A stretch of DNA of 64,000 nt from an uncultured Acetatifactor sp. (GCA_947581865.1 CANPWA010000015.1:1-64000), one strand, 5' to 3'; shown: positions 1 to 8,610, numbered from the stretch's first letter. Notes: generated by a model not told the origin, from the sequence alone. Translations and numbers: made by a program.

Positions 1-120
1 TGTGCAAAGAAGTTAGATGATTTTCTTAAAAGTGCAGAGGATATAGATGCTCAGTATCAACAGATTGCTTTTGCCGAGTGCTGTGCGGTATTGGGTAAAC
101 ATATGCAAAGATATATGTAA
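1..120 (+). CDS. C-terminal end of an unidentified protein
   Basis: The frame is open from the first base and ends at TAA (118-120), giving 39 residues (CAKKLDDFLK...KHMQRYM). The gene begins before the window. No family can be recognised from this tail. Its last codons (ATATGTAA) are also the first bases of the long direct repeat that starts at 113, so this end may not be native: the repeat may have replaced the original 3' end, as it seems to have done in the gene at 21513. Confidence 0.5.
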   Translation, partial: CAKKLDDFLKSAEDIDAQYQQIAFAECCAVLGKHMQRYM

Positions 121-348
121 ATCGGCTATACACTATGCAGCTAATTATGGAGCATGAATGATGTCTTCCTAAAAAGTTGCGACATGTCGCAATTTTTTGT
201 GAAAGATATACTGTGGGTAGATTTGGGTACACCAGCTTTGTAACTGTATAAACGGGCAACAAAAATCGCAACAAATGATACGTTTTTTGCAAGCAAAACG
301 ATAGAAAAACAAGATATACTCTGTACTCTGAAAAGAGTTTGAGTGATA
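113..348 (+). repeat. Long direct repeat, copy A (about 236 bp)
   Basis: By eye this stretch aligns over its whole length with 21811-22043 in the same orientation, at roughly 80 per cent identity with small indels. Shared blocks include ATATGTAAATCGGCTA, TTAATTATGGAGCATGAA-like sequence, the TTGCGACA/TGTCGCAA palindrome, TTTGTAACTGTATAAA, CAAATGATACGTTTTT and GTTTGAGTGATA. Each copy starts on the stop codon of an upstream reading frame. The two copies bracket about 21.5 kb of defence genes. The repeat codes for nothing convincing. It could be a non-autonomous mobile element, a recombination scar or a duplicated intergenic segment; no transposase or integrase is attached. Confidence 0.8.
171..198 (+). 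terminator. Perfect palindrome with A and T flanks (bidirectional terminator-like)
   Basis: A 16-bp perfect palindrome (TTGCGACATGTCGCAA, 177-192) is preceded by AAAAAG and followed by six T. As RNA it gives a 6-bp stem with a CATG loop and a U-run on the top strand, and nearly the same on the bottom strand. Copy B of the repeat keeps both arms with one extra base at the centre, so the structure is conserved between the copies. It could equally be a protein-binding or recombination site. Confidence 0.5.
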
Positions 349-561
349 AATTTTGTTGTATGGATATTCCATTATTCGGGACATCAATTTGGATGGTTGA
401 TTGTTATAAGTCATTTTGCAGATGTTCCATTGTATTATTTATTCTATGGCACATGGAGAAATAATTATTTCCTAGTAGGAGCAGCTGCTCTGTTTTTTAT
501 CATGCACACAATGAATGGATTTATGTATTTTATTGTAAAAAGGAAAGGGAATGAGACTTGA
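343..561 (+). CDS. Small membrane protein, possibly an N-terminally truncated remnant
   Basis: A 72-residue frame starting at GTG whose start lies in the last bases of repeat copy A. It is very hydrophobic, with two likely membrane spans (about residues 3-30 and 42-66) and a basic C-terminus (VKRKGNET). No family was recognised. It overlaps the next gene: its TGA stop at 559-561 overlaps that gene's TTG start at 558. This suggests both were once one transcription unit. Because the start falls at the repeat border and no clear ribosome-binding site precedes it, this may be the surviving C-terminal part of a larger membrane protein. Confidence 0.4.
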   Translation: MINFVVWIFHYSGHQFGWLIVISHFADVPLYYLFYGTWRNNYFLVGAAALFFIMHTMNGFMYFIVKRKGNET

Positions 562-1010
562 AGATAGTTTATAGGAAATTGGCGGAAAAAGAGCTGGATA
601 TTTTTATTGAAAAGAGAATTGATCAGTTGCGGGAAGAAGGAGCAAAGGAAGATACCGACTTAAGACCGGCTTTGAGAGACTATTTTAATCGTCATATTAA
701 AGATGGAACTTTTGTTTCATGGATCGCATTGGATGGGGAGAGGATCGTCGGGACAAGCGGTATGTCATTCGTAGAAAAACCGCCTTATTATGGCTGCCCG
801 AGTGGGAAACTGGGGTTGTTATCCAGTATGTATACGGAAAAAGAATACAGGCGACAGGGAATCGCCAGAGAACTGCTTTCCAGAGTAGTGGAAGAAGCAC
901 GAAATTATGGTTGTGGAACGATCCAGATCACAGCGTCGGATCTGGGAGTTTTACTTTATGCGGATTTTGGATTTGTAAGGAATGAAAACTTTATGCAGTT
1001 TAAATTATAG
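558..1010 (+). CDS. GNAT family N-acetyltransferase
   Basis: A 150-residue protein with the GCN5-related acetyltransferase fold. The acetyl-CoA pyrophosphate-binding motif A is visible as YRRQGIAREL (about residues 98-107), preceded by the beta-strand segment LGLLSSMYTEKE and followed by the C-terminal strand region LYADFGFVRNENFMQFKL typical of the family. Length fits a single-domain enzyme. The start is TTG, translationally coupled by overlap to the small membrane protein upstream. The substrate cannot be told; relatives acetylate small molecules, antibiotics or protein N-termini. It lies at the left edge of the defence island and may be passenger cargo. Confidence 0.85.
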   Translation: MKIVYRKLAEKELDIFIEKRIDQLREEGAKEDTDLRPALRDYFNRHIKDGTFVSWIALDGERIVGTSGMSFVEKPPYYGCPSGKLGLLSSMYTEKEYRRQGIARELLSRVVEEARNYGCGTIQITASDLGVLLYADFGFVRNENFMQFKL

Positions 1011-1026
1011 CACTTGCTGAAATTAG

Positions 1027-1122
1027 AGTGAGTATGTTTATGAAATTATTTTGGCAATGGAACCTGATGTGGATTCTTTAAACAAAGAACAATATGATAA
1101 AGAAAAGGATAATTACAGATGA
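1027..1122 (+). pseudogene. Short reading-frame remnant upstream of the RT gene
   Basis: A stop-free stretch after a TAG at 1024 reads SEYVYEIILAMEPDVDSLN and ends KDNYR, with TGA overlapping the ATG of the next gene in ATGA form. It has protein-like composition but no ribosome-binding site, and the only internal ATG is at 1057. It could be the tail of a lost gene formerly coupled to the reverse transcriptase, or chance. Confidence 0.25.
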
Positions 1123-4100
1123 AAATTAACGCCGACTTATGGAAAATAGCATATAAGAAATTGAAATCAAGTTTGTATTATGACAAAACGCAAAGCATAG
1201 TAAGAGATGCGTTGGTTGAATTTGAAACGAAAAATGGGGATATGGATAAATATTTAGAGAAGCTTGCCAAAGAATTTTTGGATAAAGAAGCAAGAGCTGT
1301 ATTATTTGAGGAAATTTTATCCCATATTTCTTATTTTGCATTTCCTAAAAGTTTGACTCCTGAAAAAAGCAGTATGATAAAAAATTATTCCAAAAGTAAT
1401 ATAGCCATCGAAGATATTCAATATTTTATTGATATGGATATCCGAGGGCATATATTAGGAGTTCTGTGGTTGATTTTGATTGGATATCGCGTAGACCAAA
1501 ACATGTATGCGTATTCGTATGGTAATAGAATACGTAAAAATCTGTATAATGAATTTAGTGAAGCGCCTACTTATTCACCATATTTATTTGAACCGTATTT
1601 CCAACAATATGAAAGCTGGAGAGATACGGCTATGGATGCCGCAATGCAGCATTTACATTCTGACCAGGATGTTGTAGTTCTCACAATGGATTTTAAGAGA
1701 TTTTATTATTCGGTAGATATTACAAAAGAGCTAATAGATGAAATTTATGAAAAAGAAATTGTTTCCTTGGGGGAAAAATGCGAAGAATTAAAAGCATTAA
1801 ATGATTTTGTTTATGAAGTTATTGAAAGATACGCAAAACAATTTGATGAATTTAACGGTTTAAGAATTTTGCCGATAGGGTTTCTGCCTTCTAATGTTCT
1901 GGCAAATTACGCGCTGAAAAATTTTGATAAGGCAATATTGGATGGGTGGAATCCTATTTATTTTGGAAGATATGTTGATGATGTAATAATTGTTGATAAA
2001 ATCGAAACTCCCAGTGATCTGTATAAAAAATCTCAAAATAATGAATTAGAGGCAGAAGATATCATTGCCTATTTTTTAGAGCAATGTTCCGGGTGGAAAG
2101 GATTAAATGGAATAAAGTGTGAAAACGACAAAAGATACGCGCTGCTGCGTAAAGATCCGACCGCCGGGAAAAATAAAAAAGAAGATGACAAGAATGATAA
2201 ATTTGTGTTAAATAAATTGTATAATCCGATAGAGAACGATAATTCCCAAATTGTCATTAAAAATGATAAAGTAAAGATATTTTACTTTAGAAGTGGGGAA
2301 TCGGATGCATTGATTACATGTTTTCGAGAAAATATATCGAAAAACAAAAGTGAATTTAGGCATATGCCTGAAGATGAAGCTATTTTTCAGAAAGACGATT
2401 ATAGTAAACTTTATGATCTGCACAATGATGAGACAATAAATAAATTTCGGGGAATAACAGGAATTTCGATTGATAAATATGAGTTGTCAAAATTGTTAGG
2501 AAAACATTTACGTATATGTGGGTTAATTGGTAACGTAAAAGAAACAGGGTTCGAGAAGGAGATCCGCAAGGTATTAAACCCAAGGGTTACTATTGAAAAT
2601 TATCATGTTTGGGAGAAAATTGTTGAAATACTGGTAATTAACGAGTCATGGGATGCTTTAAAAGACATTATTGAGAGTGTGGTACAAGCTATAGATGCGC
2701 TTGAATATAAGGATAAGAAGCGGCTTCGTGATGTAAAACGGACTATGCAGATGTATATATTTTCTGTATTAAGCAGAGCGACGGCTTTGATTTGGGGAGA
2801 GCAGGCAGACCAATTTATTTTCAGTCTATCTCAAACATATATAAACTTGGGGAAATATCCAACTAATGCAGGGGATAGTTGGAAAAATCACAGAAAGGCA
2901 TACTGTCATACTAGGATGATCGATAAGTCTGTTACCCCTATTTTGCCTGATATGCTACAGATGGATAAAATTTTTGAGACAAAGGACACGCTCAATTTAA
3001 GCAATTTTGCACAGATGATATTATATAGTAAGTCGGATTGGGAATGCGATTATATATATTATCCATATTTGGTAACTATGTATGATTTTTCAATGATATC
3101 CTGCATTGAGCAACTGATGAAAGGGAAAAATCCGTTTTGCGATTTTCTTCATATTTATAATAAACAAATTGATAATTATGTGATAAGTAATTACCGGGTA
3201 AAAGACAAAGTCAGTATTGTAAAACAGTTGATACAGATAGATGAATTTAAGGATAATATATATAAAAATGCGTTTCTTGTTAGAGTAAATAATGACAAAA
3301 AAGATAAATTGAGGCTGGCCATAGCTAACGTGCAATTAAAGCATGACAATTTTAAAAAAGTGGTAATTGATAAACCGAACAGAAGCTATCAGAGATATAA
3401 GGATTTGTCCAAAATAATAAATGAGGCAATTGATGAAAAAGCAGATATGCTCATTATGCCGGAATCGTATATACCGTTTGAGTGGTTGGCAATGGTGGCC
3501 AGAACTTGTGCGAGAAATAATCTCGCGGTTGTAACGGGAATAGAACATATTAAAATTGGTACGCGAGTTTTTAACTTAACAGCCGTTATTTTGCCTTATG
3601 AGGATTTGGTGAATAAAAGTGCATTTATTTCCTTCCATTTAAAAACGCACTATGCTCCGGCTGAAGAACAAGAAATTCATGGATATAGGTTGAAGGAAGT
3701 AAATGGAGGGCATTATGAATTGTACCAATGGCATGATTGCTATTTCCCTGTTTATTGTTGCTATGAGTTAACTTCAATTATTGAAAGATCCATTTTCCAA
3801 TCATATGCGGATTTGTTGATTGCGATTGAGTGGAATAAAGATATTCATTATTATAGCAACATACTCGAATCTTTGAGTAGAGATATCCATTGCTATTGTA
3901 TTCAAGTTAATTCGTCTGATTATGGTGACAGTAGAATCACAAAGCCATCTAAAACAGAGGAAAAAGATATTGTGAGAACCAAGGGTGGAGTAAACAGTAC
4001 AATTTTAGTGGATGAGATAGATGTTGCAAAGATGAGAGAGTTCCAGCTTAAAGAATATAATTTGCAAGTTTACGAAAAGGACTTTAAACCTACCCCGCCA

Positions 4101-4154
4101 GGATTTGATCCGCAAATTGTATTAAAGAAAATAAAAGGTGAGAGCGTAATATAA
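1119..4154 (+). CDS. Defence-associated reverse transcriptase fused to a nitrilase domain (class 1 DRT/UG type)
   Basis: A 1011-residue two-domain protein. The N-terminal half is a reverse transcriptase: motif A appears as MDFKRFYYSVD (catalytic Asp191) and motif C as RYVDDVIIVD (Tyr285-Val-Asp-Asp288). The middle is alpha-helical linker. The C-terminal 250 residues form a carbon-nitrogen hydrolase domain with the complete catalytic set: Glu782 in MPESYIP, Lys842 in FHLKTHYAPAEEQE and Cys881 in CCYEL. Fusion of an RT of the unknown groups (UG) to a nitrilase is the hallmark of class 1 defence-associated RTs such as DRT1, which protect bacteria from phage. The exact UG group cannot be fixed by eye. 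No partner gene or structured non-coding RNA was evident beside it, and all catalytic residues are present, so it is probably functional. Confidence 0.88.
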   Translation: MKINADLWKIAYKKLKSSLYYDKTQSIVRDALVEFETKNGDMDKYLEKLAKEFLDKEARAVLFEEILSHISYFAFPKSLTPEKSSMIKNYSKSNIAIEDIQYFIDMDIRGHILGVLWLILIGYRVDQNMYAYSYGNRIRKNLYNEFSEAPTYSPYLFEPYFQQYESWRDTAMDAAMQHLHSDQDVVVLTMDFKRFYYSVDITKELIDEIYEKEIVSLGEKCEELKALNDFVYEVIERYAKQFDEFNGLRILPIGFLPSNVLANYALKNFDKAILDGWNPIYFGRYVDDVIIVDKIETPSDLYKKSQNNELEAEDIIAYFLEQCSGWKGLNGIKCENDKRYALLRKDPTAGKNKKEDDKNDKFVLNKLYNPIENDNSQIVIKNDKVKIFYFRSGESDALITCFRENISKNKSEFRHMPEDEAIFQKDDYSKLYDLHNDETINKFRGITGISIDKYELSKLLGKHLRICGLIGNVKETGFEKEIRKVLNPRVTIENYHVWEKIVEILVINESWDALKDIIESVVQAIDALEYKDKKRLRDVKRTMQMYIFSVLSRATALIWGEQADQFIFSLSQTYINLGKYPTNAGDSWKNHRKAYCHTRMIDKSVTPILPDMLQMDKIFETKDTLNLSNFAQMILYSKSDWECDYIYYPYLVTMYDFSMISCIEQLMKGKNPFCDFLHIYNKQIDNYVISNYRVKDKVSIVKQLIQIDEFKDNIYKNAFLVRVNNDKKDKLRLAIANVQLKHDNFKKVVIDKPNRSYQRYKDLSKIINEAIDEKADMLIMPESYIPFEWLAMVARTCARNNLAVVTGIEHIKIGTRVFNLTAVILPYEDLVNKSAFISFHLKTHYAPAEEQEIHGYRLKEVNGGHYELYQWHDCYFPVYCCYELTSIIERSIFQSYADLLIAIEWNKDIHYYSNILESLSRDIHCYCIQVNSSDYGDSRITKPSKTEEKDIVRTKGGVNSTILVDEIDVAKMREFQLKEYNLQVYEKDFKPTPPGFDPQIVLKKIKGESVI

Positions 4155-4186
4155 ATGCGGTTTAATTGCAGCAAGGAAGTAAAAAT

Positions 4187-4294
4187 ATGGCAATAACTTT
4201 TAAAACATTATTATTTGGTGATACAGTGGAATGGGCAAGGATTGAATTGAAAGGAAACCAGGATTCGACAATTTCCCTAAAAATCTCTAAATAG
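4187..4294 (+). CDS. Short ORF, unknown (possible remnant)
   Basis: A 35-codon frame (MAITFKTLLFGDTVEWARIE..., ending KISK) starts 32 bp after the RT gene, behind a GCAAGGAAG ribosome-binding-like sequence. It resembles the beginning of a longer protein that stops early. Family unknown. It may be a small accessory gene of the RT system or the front end of a decayed gene. Confidence 0.3.
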   Translation: MAITFKTLLFGDTVEWARIELKGNQDSTISLKISK

Positions 4295-4371
4295 CTTAAA
4301 GCAAAGGATGTACCTGGGGTATAATTAGGAGGATATTAGTATTAAATAATATCTGGGGGTGGACATTGATG

Positions 4372-4722
4372 GAAGAAAGAGTACATAAAAGATTGTGATG
4401 AGTGTTTTGAAAACTATAAAAACAGACTCGAAAAATCGTTTTATATGGCTCTGTTGCCAGAGGAAAAGATACAGAAGAATCAGATATTGATATTGCTCTA
4501 GTTATACATGGTAAACTGGATTCAGATACAGAAGACAGGTTGTAGATTTTGTAGTCTATATGAATTTAAAATATGCTATAAATATTTATGTGATGACCGG
4601 CTCAGGATCTTTTTGTGTAAGGCTGACAGTTTTGGACTGCCCTATTTTGAGCATATACGATAATTCTTTACTTATGATAAGGGATATTGACTGTATCTAT
4701 CTGGTAAAAAGGAATGTGTGAT
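4372..4722 (+). pseudogene. Decayed MNT-type nucleotidyltransferase
   Basis: Pieces of a minimal nucleotidyltransferase are spread over two frames. One frame gives KKEYIKDCDECFENYKNRL (from about 4370). After a frameshift near 4440, the next gives YGSVARGKDTEESDIDIALV, the diagnostic GSxARG...SDID nucleotide-binding motif, then stops at a TAG near 4544; a third stretch gives VVDFVVYMNLKYAI. MNT proteins are normally antitoxins that modify a HEPN toxin. Here the frame is broken at least twice, so the gene is dead. The gene immediately downstream (4718) does not look like a HEPN protein. Confidence 0.75.
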
Positions 4723-5281
4723 CATGAGTTCTTCAATAGTGGGACAAGAATATGTTTTGAAGATGAAAGACCTGGAAAATACTTCATTAAGAGGACGAGT
4801 TGCTTTTGGAATCAGATGTTTTGAAAATGTTCTGTTGGAATTGCATTATAATCTTGTTGAGTGGAAACCTGTATTAGAAAAACTTTGGCTGTTTACAAGT
4901 ATAAAATATTTAGATGATTGGAGTGGTATGATCGCAGAAATCATTCCGGATAATTTGTTAGAGTTCAGGGCATATGAGGAGCACGATTTTGAATATCTGG
5001 ATGAAAGATCATTTGAATACTTGTATAATTTATATCGGAAAACAGATGAAAACATTGATGTACTAATAACAGCAATATATAATATTGGAACAAGTCATGC
5101 CTATAGTATAATAGAAAAAAAGGGACAGGAAAGTCTGCGTGAATTAGAGATACTGGTTAGATATATGGCGAAGATAGGAGTATCGATACCTGATGTAACT
5201 GAATTTAAGCGATTTTCGATATCAGAGAATAGAGGATGGGGAAATAGATTTGAGGGGAAAAGTATTTCATGTATTTTATAG
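4718..5281 (+). CDS. Hypothetical protein, alpha-helical, possibly immunity-like
   Basis: A 187-residue soluble, acidic protein predicted mostly helical. Notable segments are RVAFGIRCFENVLLEL (about 27-42), LDDWSGMIAEIIPDNLLEF and a C-terminal ENRGWGNRFEGKSISC segment with a GWG turn. It vaguely resembles polymorphic-toxin immunity proteins of the Imm6 kind, but that is a low-confidence impression. Its start (GTGATCATG, with ATG also at 4721 and 4724) directly abuts the decayed nucleotidyltransferase, so it may once have been co-expressed with it. No frame damage is visible. No toxin gene is adjacent, so it may be an orphan. Confidence 0.5.
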   Translation: MIMSSSIVGQEYVLKMKDLENTSLRGRVAFGIRCFENVLLELHYNLVEWKPVLEKLWLFTSIKYLDDWSGMIAEIIPDNLLEFRAYEEHDFEYLDERSFEYLYNLYRKTDENIDVLITAIYNIGTSHAYSIIEKKGQESLRELEILVRYMAKIGVSIPDVTEFKRFSISENRGWGNRFEGKSISCIL

Positions 5282-5404
5282 TGTCTGAGCTAAGCAGATC
5301 AAAATATGGGACAAAAGCTGCAGGAAAATAAAAAGCCCACAGCGTCTGAATGGATTATGGGATTGGTGCAGAAAGAAAGGAACGTGTGAAGATAAGCTTT
5401 TTGA

Positions 5405-5965
5405 ATGATCACACAAGGGAATATGGAGCAAGAAACACAGACAAATATTGAAGAAGGCAAATTTATAAGGGCAATAGGAAAGTGGATGCTTGGAATAGCC
5501 GGAATCATTCTTGCTATCAATTTGATATGCCGATTGGCAGATGCCAAAGAGAGTATGGAATATACACAGGTGACGGGAACGGTGACCAAGGTACAGACAC
5601 TCTCAAAATGGACTCGTGCCGGAAGGCATTCGACCAAATTATCCTCCTATTGTGTATGGGTGGACTATCAGCCTCAAGGGTATCCTATCAGACAGACCAT
5701 AACGGAAAGTTATTCAAACAGGCTGTTTTCAGTGGGAGAGACCATGCCGGTATTGTATCACAGGGGGAAAGTATATAAGGCGTATGTGGCGAAGAAAGAT
5801 TGGATCACAGGGGCTTATCTGCCGCTAAGTAAAAATTATAATGCGCCATTTATCATATCGGTTGTACTGTTTGTCATTGGTTTTCTTTTTTATACGAACT
5901 CACCTATATTGAAATGGTATACAAATGCAGGGGAAATTACGATTGGGAAAAAGAAGAGATTGTGA
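5405..5965 (+). CDS. DUF3592-type membrane protein
   Basis: A 186-residue protein with two membrane spans, one at about residues 27-44 (MLGIAGIILAINLICRL) and one at about 146-163 (FIISVVLFVIGFLFYT), enclosing an external domain of about 100 residues (VTGTVTKVQTL...VWVDYQPQGYPIRQTIT...VGETMPVLYHRGKVYKAYV). This layout, with the V-G-E-x-M/V-P-V-L-Y motif, matches the DUF3592 family of unknown function. The start could also be ATG at 5423 (MEQETQ). A 27-codon open frame just before it (5306-5389, MGQKLQENKKPTASEW...) is probably a remnant. Its role in the island is unknown. Confidence 0.6.
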   Translation: MITQGNMEQETQTNIEEGKFIRAIGKWMLGIAGIILAINLICRLADAKESMEYTQVTGTVTKVQTLSKWTRAGRHSTKLSSYCVWVDYQPQGYPIRQTITESYSNRLFSVGETMPVLYHRGKVYKAYVAKKDWITGAYLPLSKNYNAPFIISVVLFVIGFLFYTNSPILKWYTNAGEITIGKKKRL

Positions 5966-5999
5966 AGGGCTGCCTTTGTCAATTGCTGATGCGGCGTAA

Positions 6000-6394
6000 T
6001 CCTACCGGGTGGCAAAGAAGAAAATGACGGCAGGTGGAAGACAGCCGGGATTTGGAATGCACCCAAACTCTGTAAGGATTTCCGGGATACGATCAATGAT
6101 CCCAGGGAAGGACATGGGACGGTATGCCGAGAAAGTGATGAGGTGCATGGCTCTTTGATTGAGCGGGTGGAGCAGTTTATGTTTCATCAGGATCACAGTG
6201 CCTGTAATCCGATCCAGATCAGCGTGTTTGAGGATAAGATCTATATCTGGAATGATGGGGAGATGCCAGAGGGGCTGGATTCAACGGACAAGCTGTTTAT
6301 GAAACCTTCTTCAAAACCTTATAATTCTAAACCGGCAAATCAGGGGTTATGGTGCTTTGAAAGGCGTGTGATAGGTATTTGGAGCTGCTTTTAG
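6000..6394 (+). pseudogene. Fragment of an AlbA_2/divergent-AAA (RecG-like) regulator
   Basis: The frame from about 6143 reads NPIQISVFEDKIYIWNDGEM then PEGL...KPSSKPYNSKPAN, which matches the conserved block of the ATP-binding AlbA_2/divergent AAA-4 regulators (HRDY...PIQISVYDDRIEIWNPG...LPEGL...SKPRNP). The following FFRAGYIEAWGRG block is corrupted (CFERRVIGIWSCF) and the frame stops at 6394. The N-terminal domain and C-terminal winged helix are missing. Remnants of a winged-helix tail of the same family appear separately at 21342-21501. Confidence 0.6.
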
Positions 6395-6407
6395 GTGGGG
6401 AAAATAA

Positions 6408-6430
6408 TTCGCTCATTTCAAATGAGCGAA
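6408..6430. repeat. Perfect 11-bp inverted repeat
   Basis: Arms TTCGCTCATTT and AAATGAGCGAA surround a single C. There is no U-run after it, so it looks more like a dimeric-protein operator than a terminator, but no intact regulator gene is near. The rest of 6395-6570 is AT-rich with nothing recognisable. Confidence 0.45.
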
Positions 6431-6569
6431 AAGCTAAAATCAAATTAAATATTATAAGTAGTTTTATGATTCTATAGAGGATTAGCTATTCAAATTTGAT
6501 GTAATTGTTTCACAGGGTAATGGCAAATGGATTTTTTGTAAACATAAGTAGGCTGAGGATATTATAATT

Positions 6570-7075
6570 AAAATATAACTGAATGGCTCTGTCGGTACTT
6601 TTATGATAAATATTTTGAAATGGCATTTAGAGGGCGTGATGAGGCGACAGAGTTTGAAAAAGCAATGGTCAATTTATTTCAAGATGTGTTTGGAATTGAG
6701 ACAAAGCACATTGGAACGATTGAATTAACGCCAAAAGTACTGTTTCTTTCTGATGAAAGCGTATTTTAGGCTATATTGGATAATAAGGCATATCATAAAT
6801 ATACAATTAGGAATGACCATTATTACCGCATGGTGCATAATTATATTGGAAATATCGGTAATTACAGCGATTCGGAAAAGCCTTTGGCATTTTTCTCGTA
6901 TATTGCGGGTGGTTTTGGGAGCAATATCGACAAACAGCTTAGAAACATAGTTGATGCGACAACTGTAAATGGTTCTGCAATCAACGTATCAAATGTGTTT
7001 AAGATGGTGGAGCAGCATAGAGAAAAGCCTTGTACACATGAACATATAAAGGATATTTTCAATGTCAACAGATAG
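6570..7075 (+). pseudogene. Remnant of a type IIS restriction endonuclease (AlwI/FokI-type cleavage half)
   Basis: One continuous frame runs from about 6570 through FEMAFRGRDEATEFEKA, FGIETKHIGTIELTPKVL, then an in-frame TAG (6768-6770), then AILDNKAYHKYTIRNDHYYR, PLAFFSYIAGGFGSNIDKQL, VNGSAINVSNVFKMVE and FNVNR, ending at TAG 7075. The D...DxK-type core (DNKAY) and the IAGGFG block are typical of the AlwI/PleI/FokI cleavage domain. The DNA-recognition half is absent, and the nonsense codon separates the first catalytic region from DNK. No start codon fits the tail, so I read this as a dead gene. It precedes an intact vsr, which suggests loss of an older restriction system. Confidence 0.7.
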
Positions 7076-7115
7076 GTGCTGATGAAGAATATTATATAGG
7101 ATAGTGATGTGACAG

Positions 7116-7559
7116 ATGGATAACCTGACGAAAGAACAACGCAGAAAAAATATGCAGCATATTAAGGCAAAAGATACCCGTATTGAAGTAAGATTGAGAA
7201 AGGCTTTGTGGGATAAAGGGTATCATTACCGAAAGAATTACGATAAATTGCCGGGAAAGCCTGATATTGCTTTGACAAAATATAAAGTAGCGATTTTTTG
7301 CGACGGTGAATTTTTTCATGGGAAGGATTGGGAAGTATTAAAACCGAGGTTAGAAAGGAGCAATAATAGCCAGTATTGGATCAGAAAGATTTCTAGAAAC
7401 AGAGAGCATGATGATGAAATAAATAAAAGGCTTCAGTTTGAAGACTGGACGGTTATCCGTTTTTGGGGGAAAGATATTTTGAACAATGTTGATAAATGCG
7501 TGAAAGTTGTTGAGGAAGCTGTATGGGATAGAAAGATGGCATTAGAAGATAGAATCTGA
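7116..7559 (+). CDS. vsr: Very short patch repair endonuclease
   Basis: A 147-residue protein of normal length for Vsr. It shows the family blocks: LTKEQRRKNMQHIKAKDTRIE (residues 4-24), YRKNYDKLPGKPDIALTKYK with the catalytic Asp in KPDI, the FCDGEFFHGKDWE active-site segment, and WTVIRFWGKDI near the C-terminus. Vsr nicks 5' of T in T:G mismatches created by deamination of 5-methylcytosine, so it is expected beside a C5-cytosine methyltransferase. The nearest one is at 10427, about 2.9 kb away across decayed IS sequence, so the pair was probably separated by IS insertion. Start ATG at 7116, or possibly GTG slightly upstream. Confidence 0.93.
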   Translation: MDNLTKEQRRKNMQHIKAKDTRIEVRLRKALWDKGYHYRKNYDKLPGKPDIALTKYKVAIFCDGEFFHGKDWEVLKPRLERSNNSQYWIRKISRNREHDDEINKRLQFEDWTVIRFWGKDILNNVDKCVKVVEEAVWDRKMALEDRI

Positions 7560-7625
7560 AATTTGCCAAATATATATTAAATAGAAAGCGGTATTTCATG
7601 ATTTGGGAATAATATATAGACTTTG

Positions 7626-7654
7626 TTAAAAGTTGTGACGTATCGCAAATTTTA
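7626..7654 (+). repeat. Short partial match to the palindrome of the long repeat
   Basis: TTAAAAGTTGTGACGTATCGCAA resembles the core AAAAAGTTGCGACATGTCGCAA of the long repeats, with mismatches that spoil the palindrome. The flanks do not match, so this may be an eroded third copy or coincidence. Confidence 0.3.
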
Positions 7655-7864
7655 AGATGGTAGCATTAAGGAAGAATGAAATGGCGTTGGCGGTTGAATT
7701 TTAATCCGAGATGCCATACCTAGTATCCCGGTTGATGTGTATTGGTTATCATATATTGTTGAGAGAAAAGAGTACTGATTCTCCCTTACATAACTTGAGA
7801 CTGAATGGAAGGTTAGTCTCATTTTTGCTATACTTTGACTGTTGGAGGCTGGAAAGGAGTTGCT

Positions 7865-8604
7865 ATGTCAAAGTTTTTGTCTTATTAAGATCGTCATATC
7901 ATTGCCAAACGCCTCCTTTGGTGAGATCGGGAAAAAGCTGGGATGCGACCGGACTGCCATTGCGAAAAAATCAATGTGTACTCATAGGATAAGAAGGATA
8001 GTCGTCCCGGCTATCCTTACAATCCTTTTAAGTTTTGTACTATTTGTAAGGCAAAGCGGGTCTGCGGATCTAGTTTTAGCCGCCAGCCCGCTTATAAGTG
8101 CAGCTTATGCTTTGAATGCAGCATTTATTGTTCTGATTTTGAAGTGGAGATGTGTTCAGTGAAGGACATTCCTATATCTGCAACAGGTGAGGGACCTGCC
8201 CAAATGGCACGCTGTTAAAGCGGCTTTGTGACCGACCCGTCTGACGCATATGAGATGGCGTACCGTGTCAATTCTGAATCCTAAACAAGCATTCTTTGAA
8301 ATGAGGATGACATCGCAAAGCTCAATGGGATTATAAGGTCCTGTGTACGCAACGGTTAGCCCCTGCATCAGGTCTATGTGAACCATGTGGTTGATCTGAT
8401 GTGTAGTGGGAAACCCCTATACAACTATGTTTATGCTTGGCTTTTGATAACAGGGACATCGACTTTTCCCGAAAAGTTAAATACTGCCCGCATTGCAAAT
8501 TGCCTGAATATAAGGTGTATAGAAGGTGTCGGATCGGGAGGATATTCTTATTTTCAGAAATTCCCCTTGAGATGACCATTGACCAAATGGACAGTGTAAT
8601 TAAT
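7865..8604 (+). pseudogene. IS30-family transposase, N-terminal part, decayed
   Basis: Behind a good AAGGAG site the frame starts MSKFLSY then stops at codon 8. Re-reading across frames gives DRHIIAKRL, SFGEIGKKLGCDRTAIAKK (the IS30 helix-turn-helix), KAKRVCGSSFSRQPAYKCS and LCFECSIYC (the cysteine-rich ribbon), YVNHVVDLMCSGKPLYNYV, and finally DQMDSVI, which carries the first Asp of the DDE catalytic triad. At least five frameshifts or stops make it non-functional. It breaks off at about 8604 where a second, oppositely oriented transposase remnant begins; the C-terminal part resumes at 9601. Confidence 0.75.
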
Positions 8605-8610
8605 GACTGC

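Noticed and set aside
7711..8162. Two overlapping ORFs (93 and 106 aa) as independent genes
   Set aside because: Read across frames they spell an IS30 transposase; each alone is a frame shadow of the decayed element.
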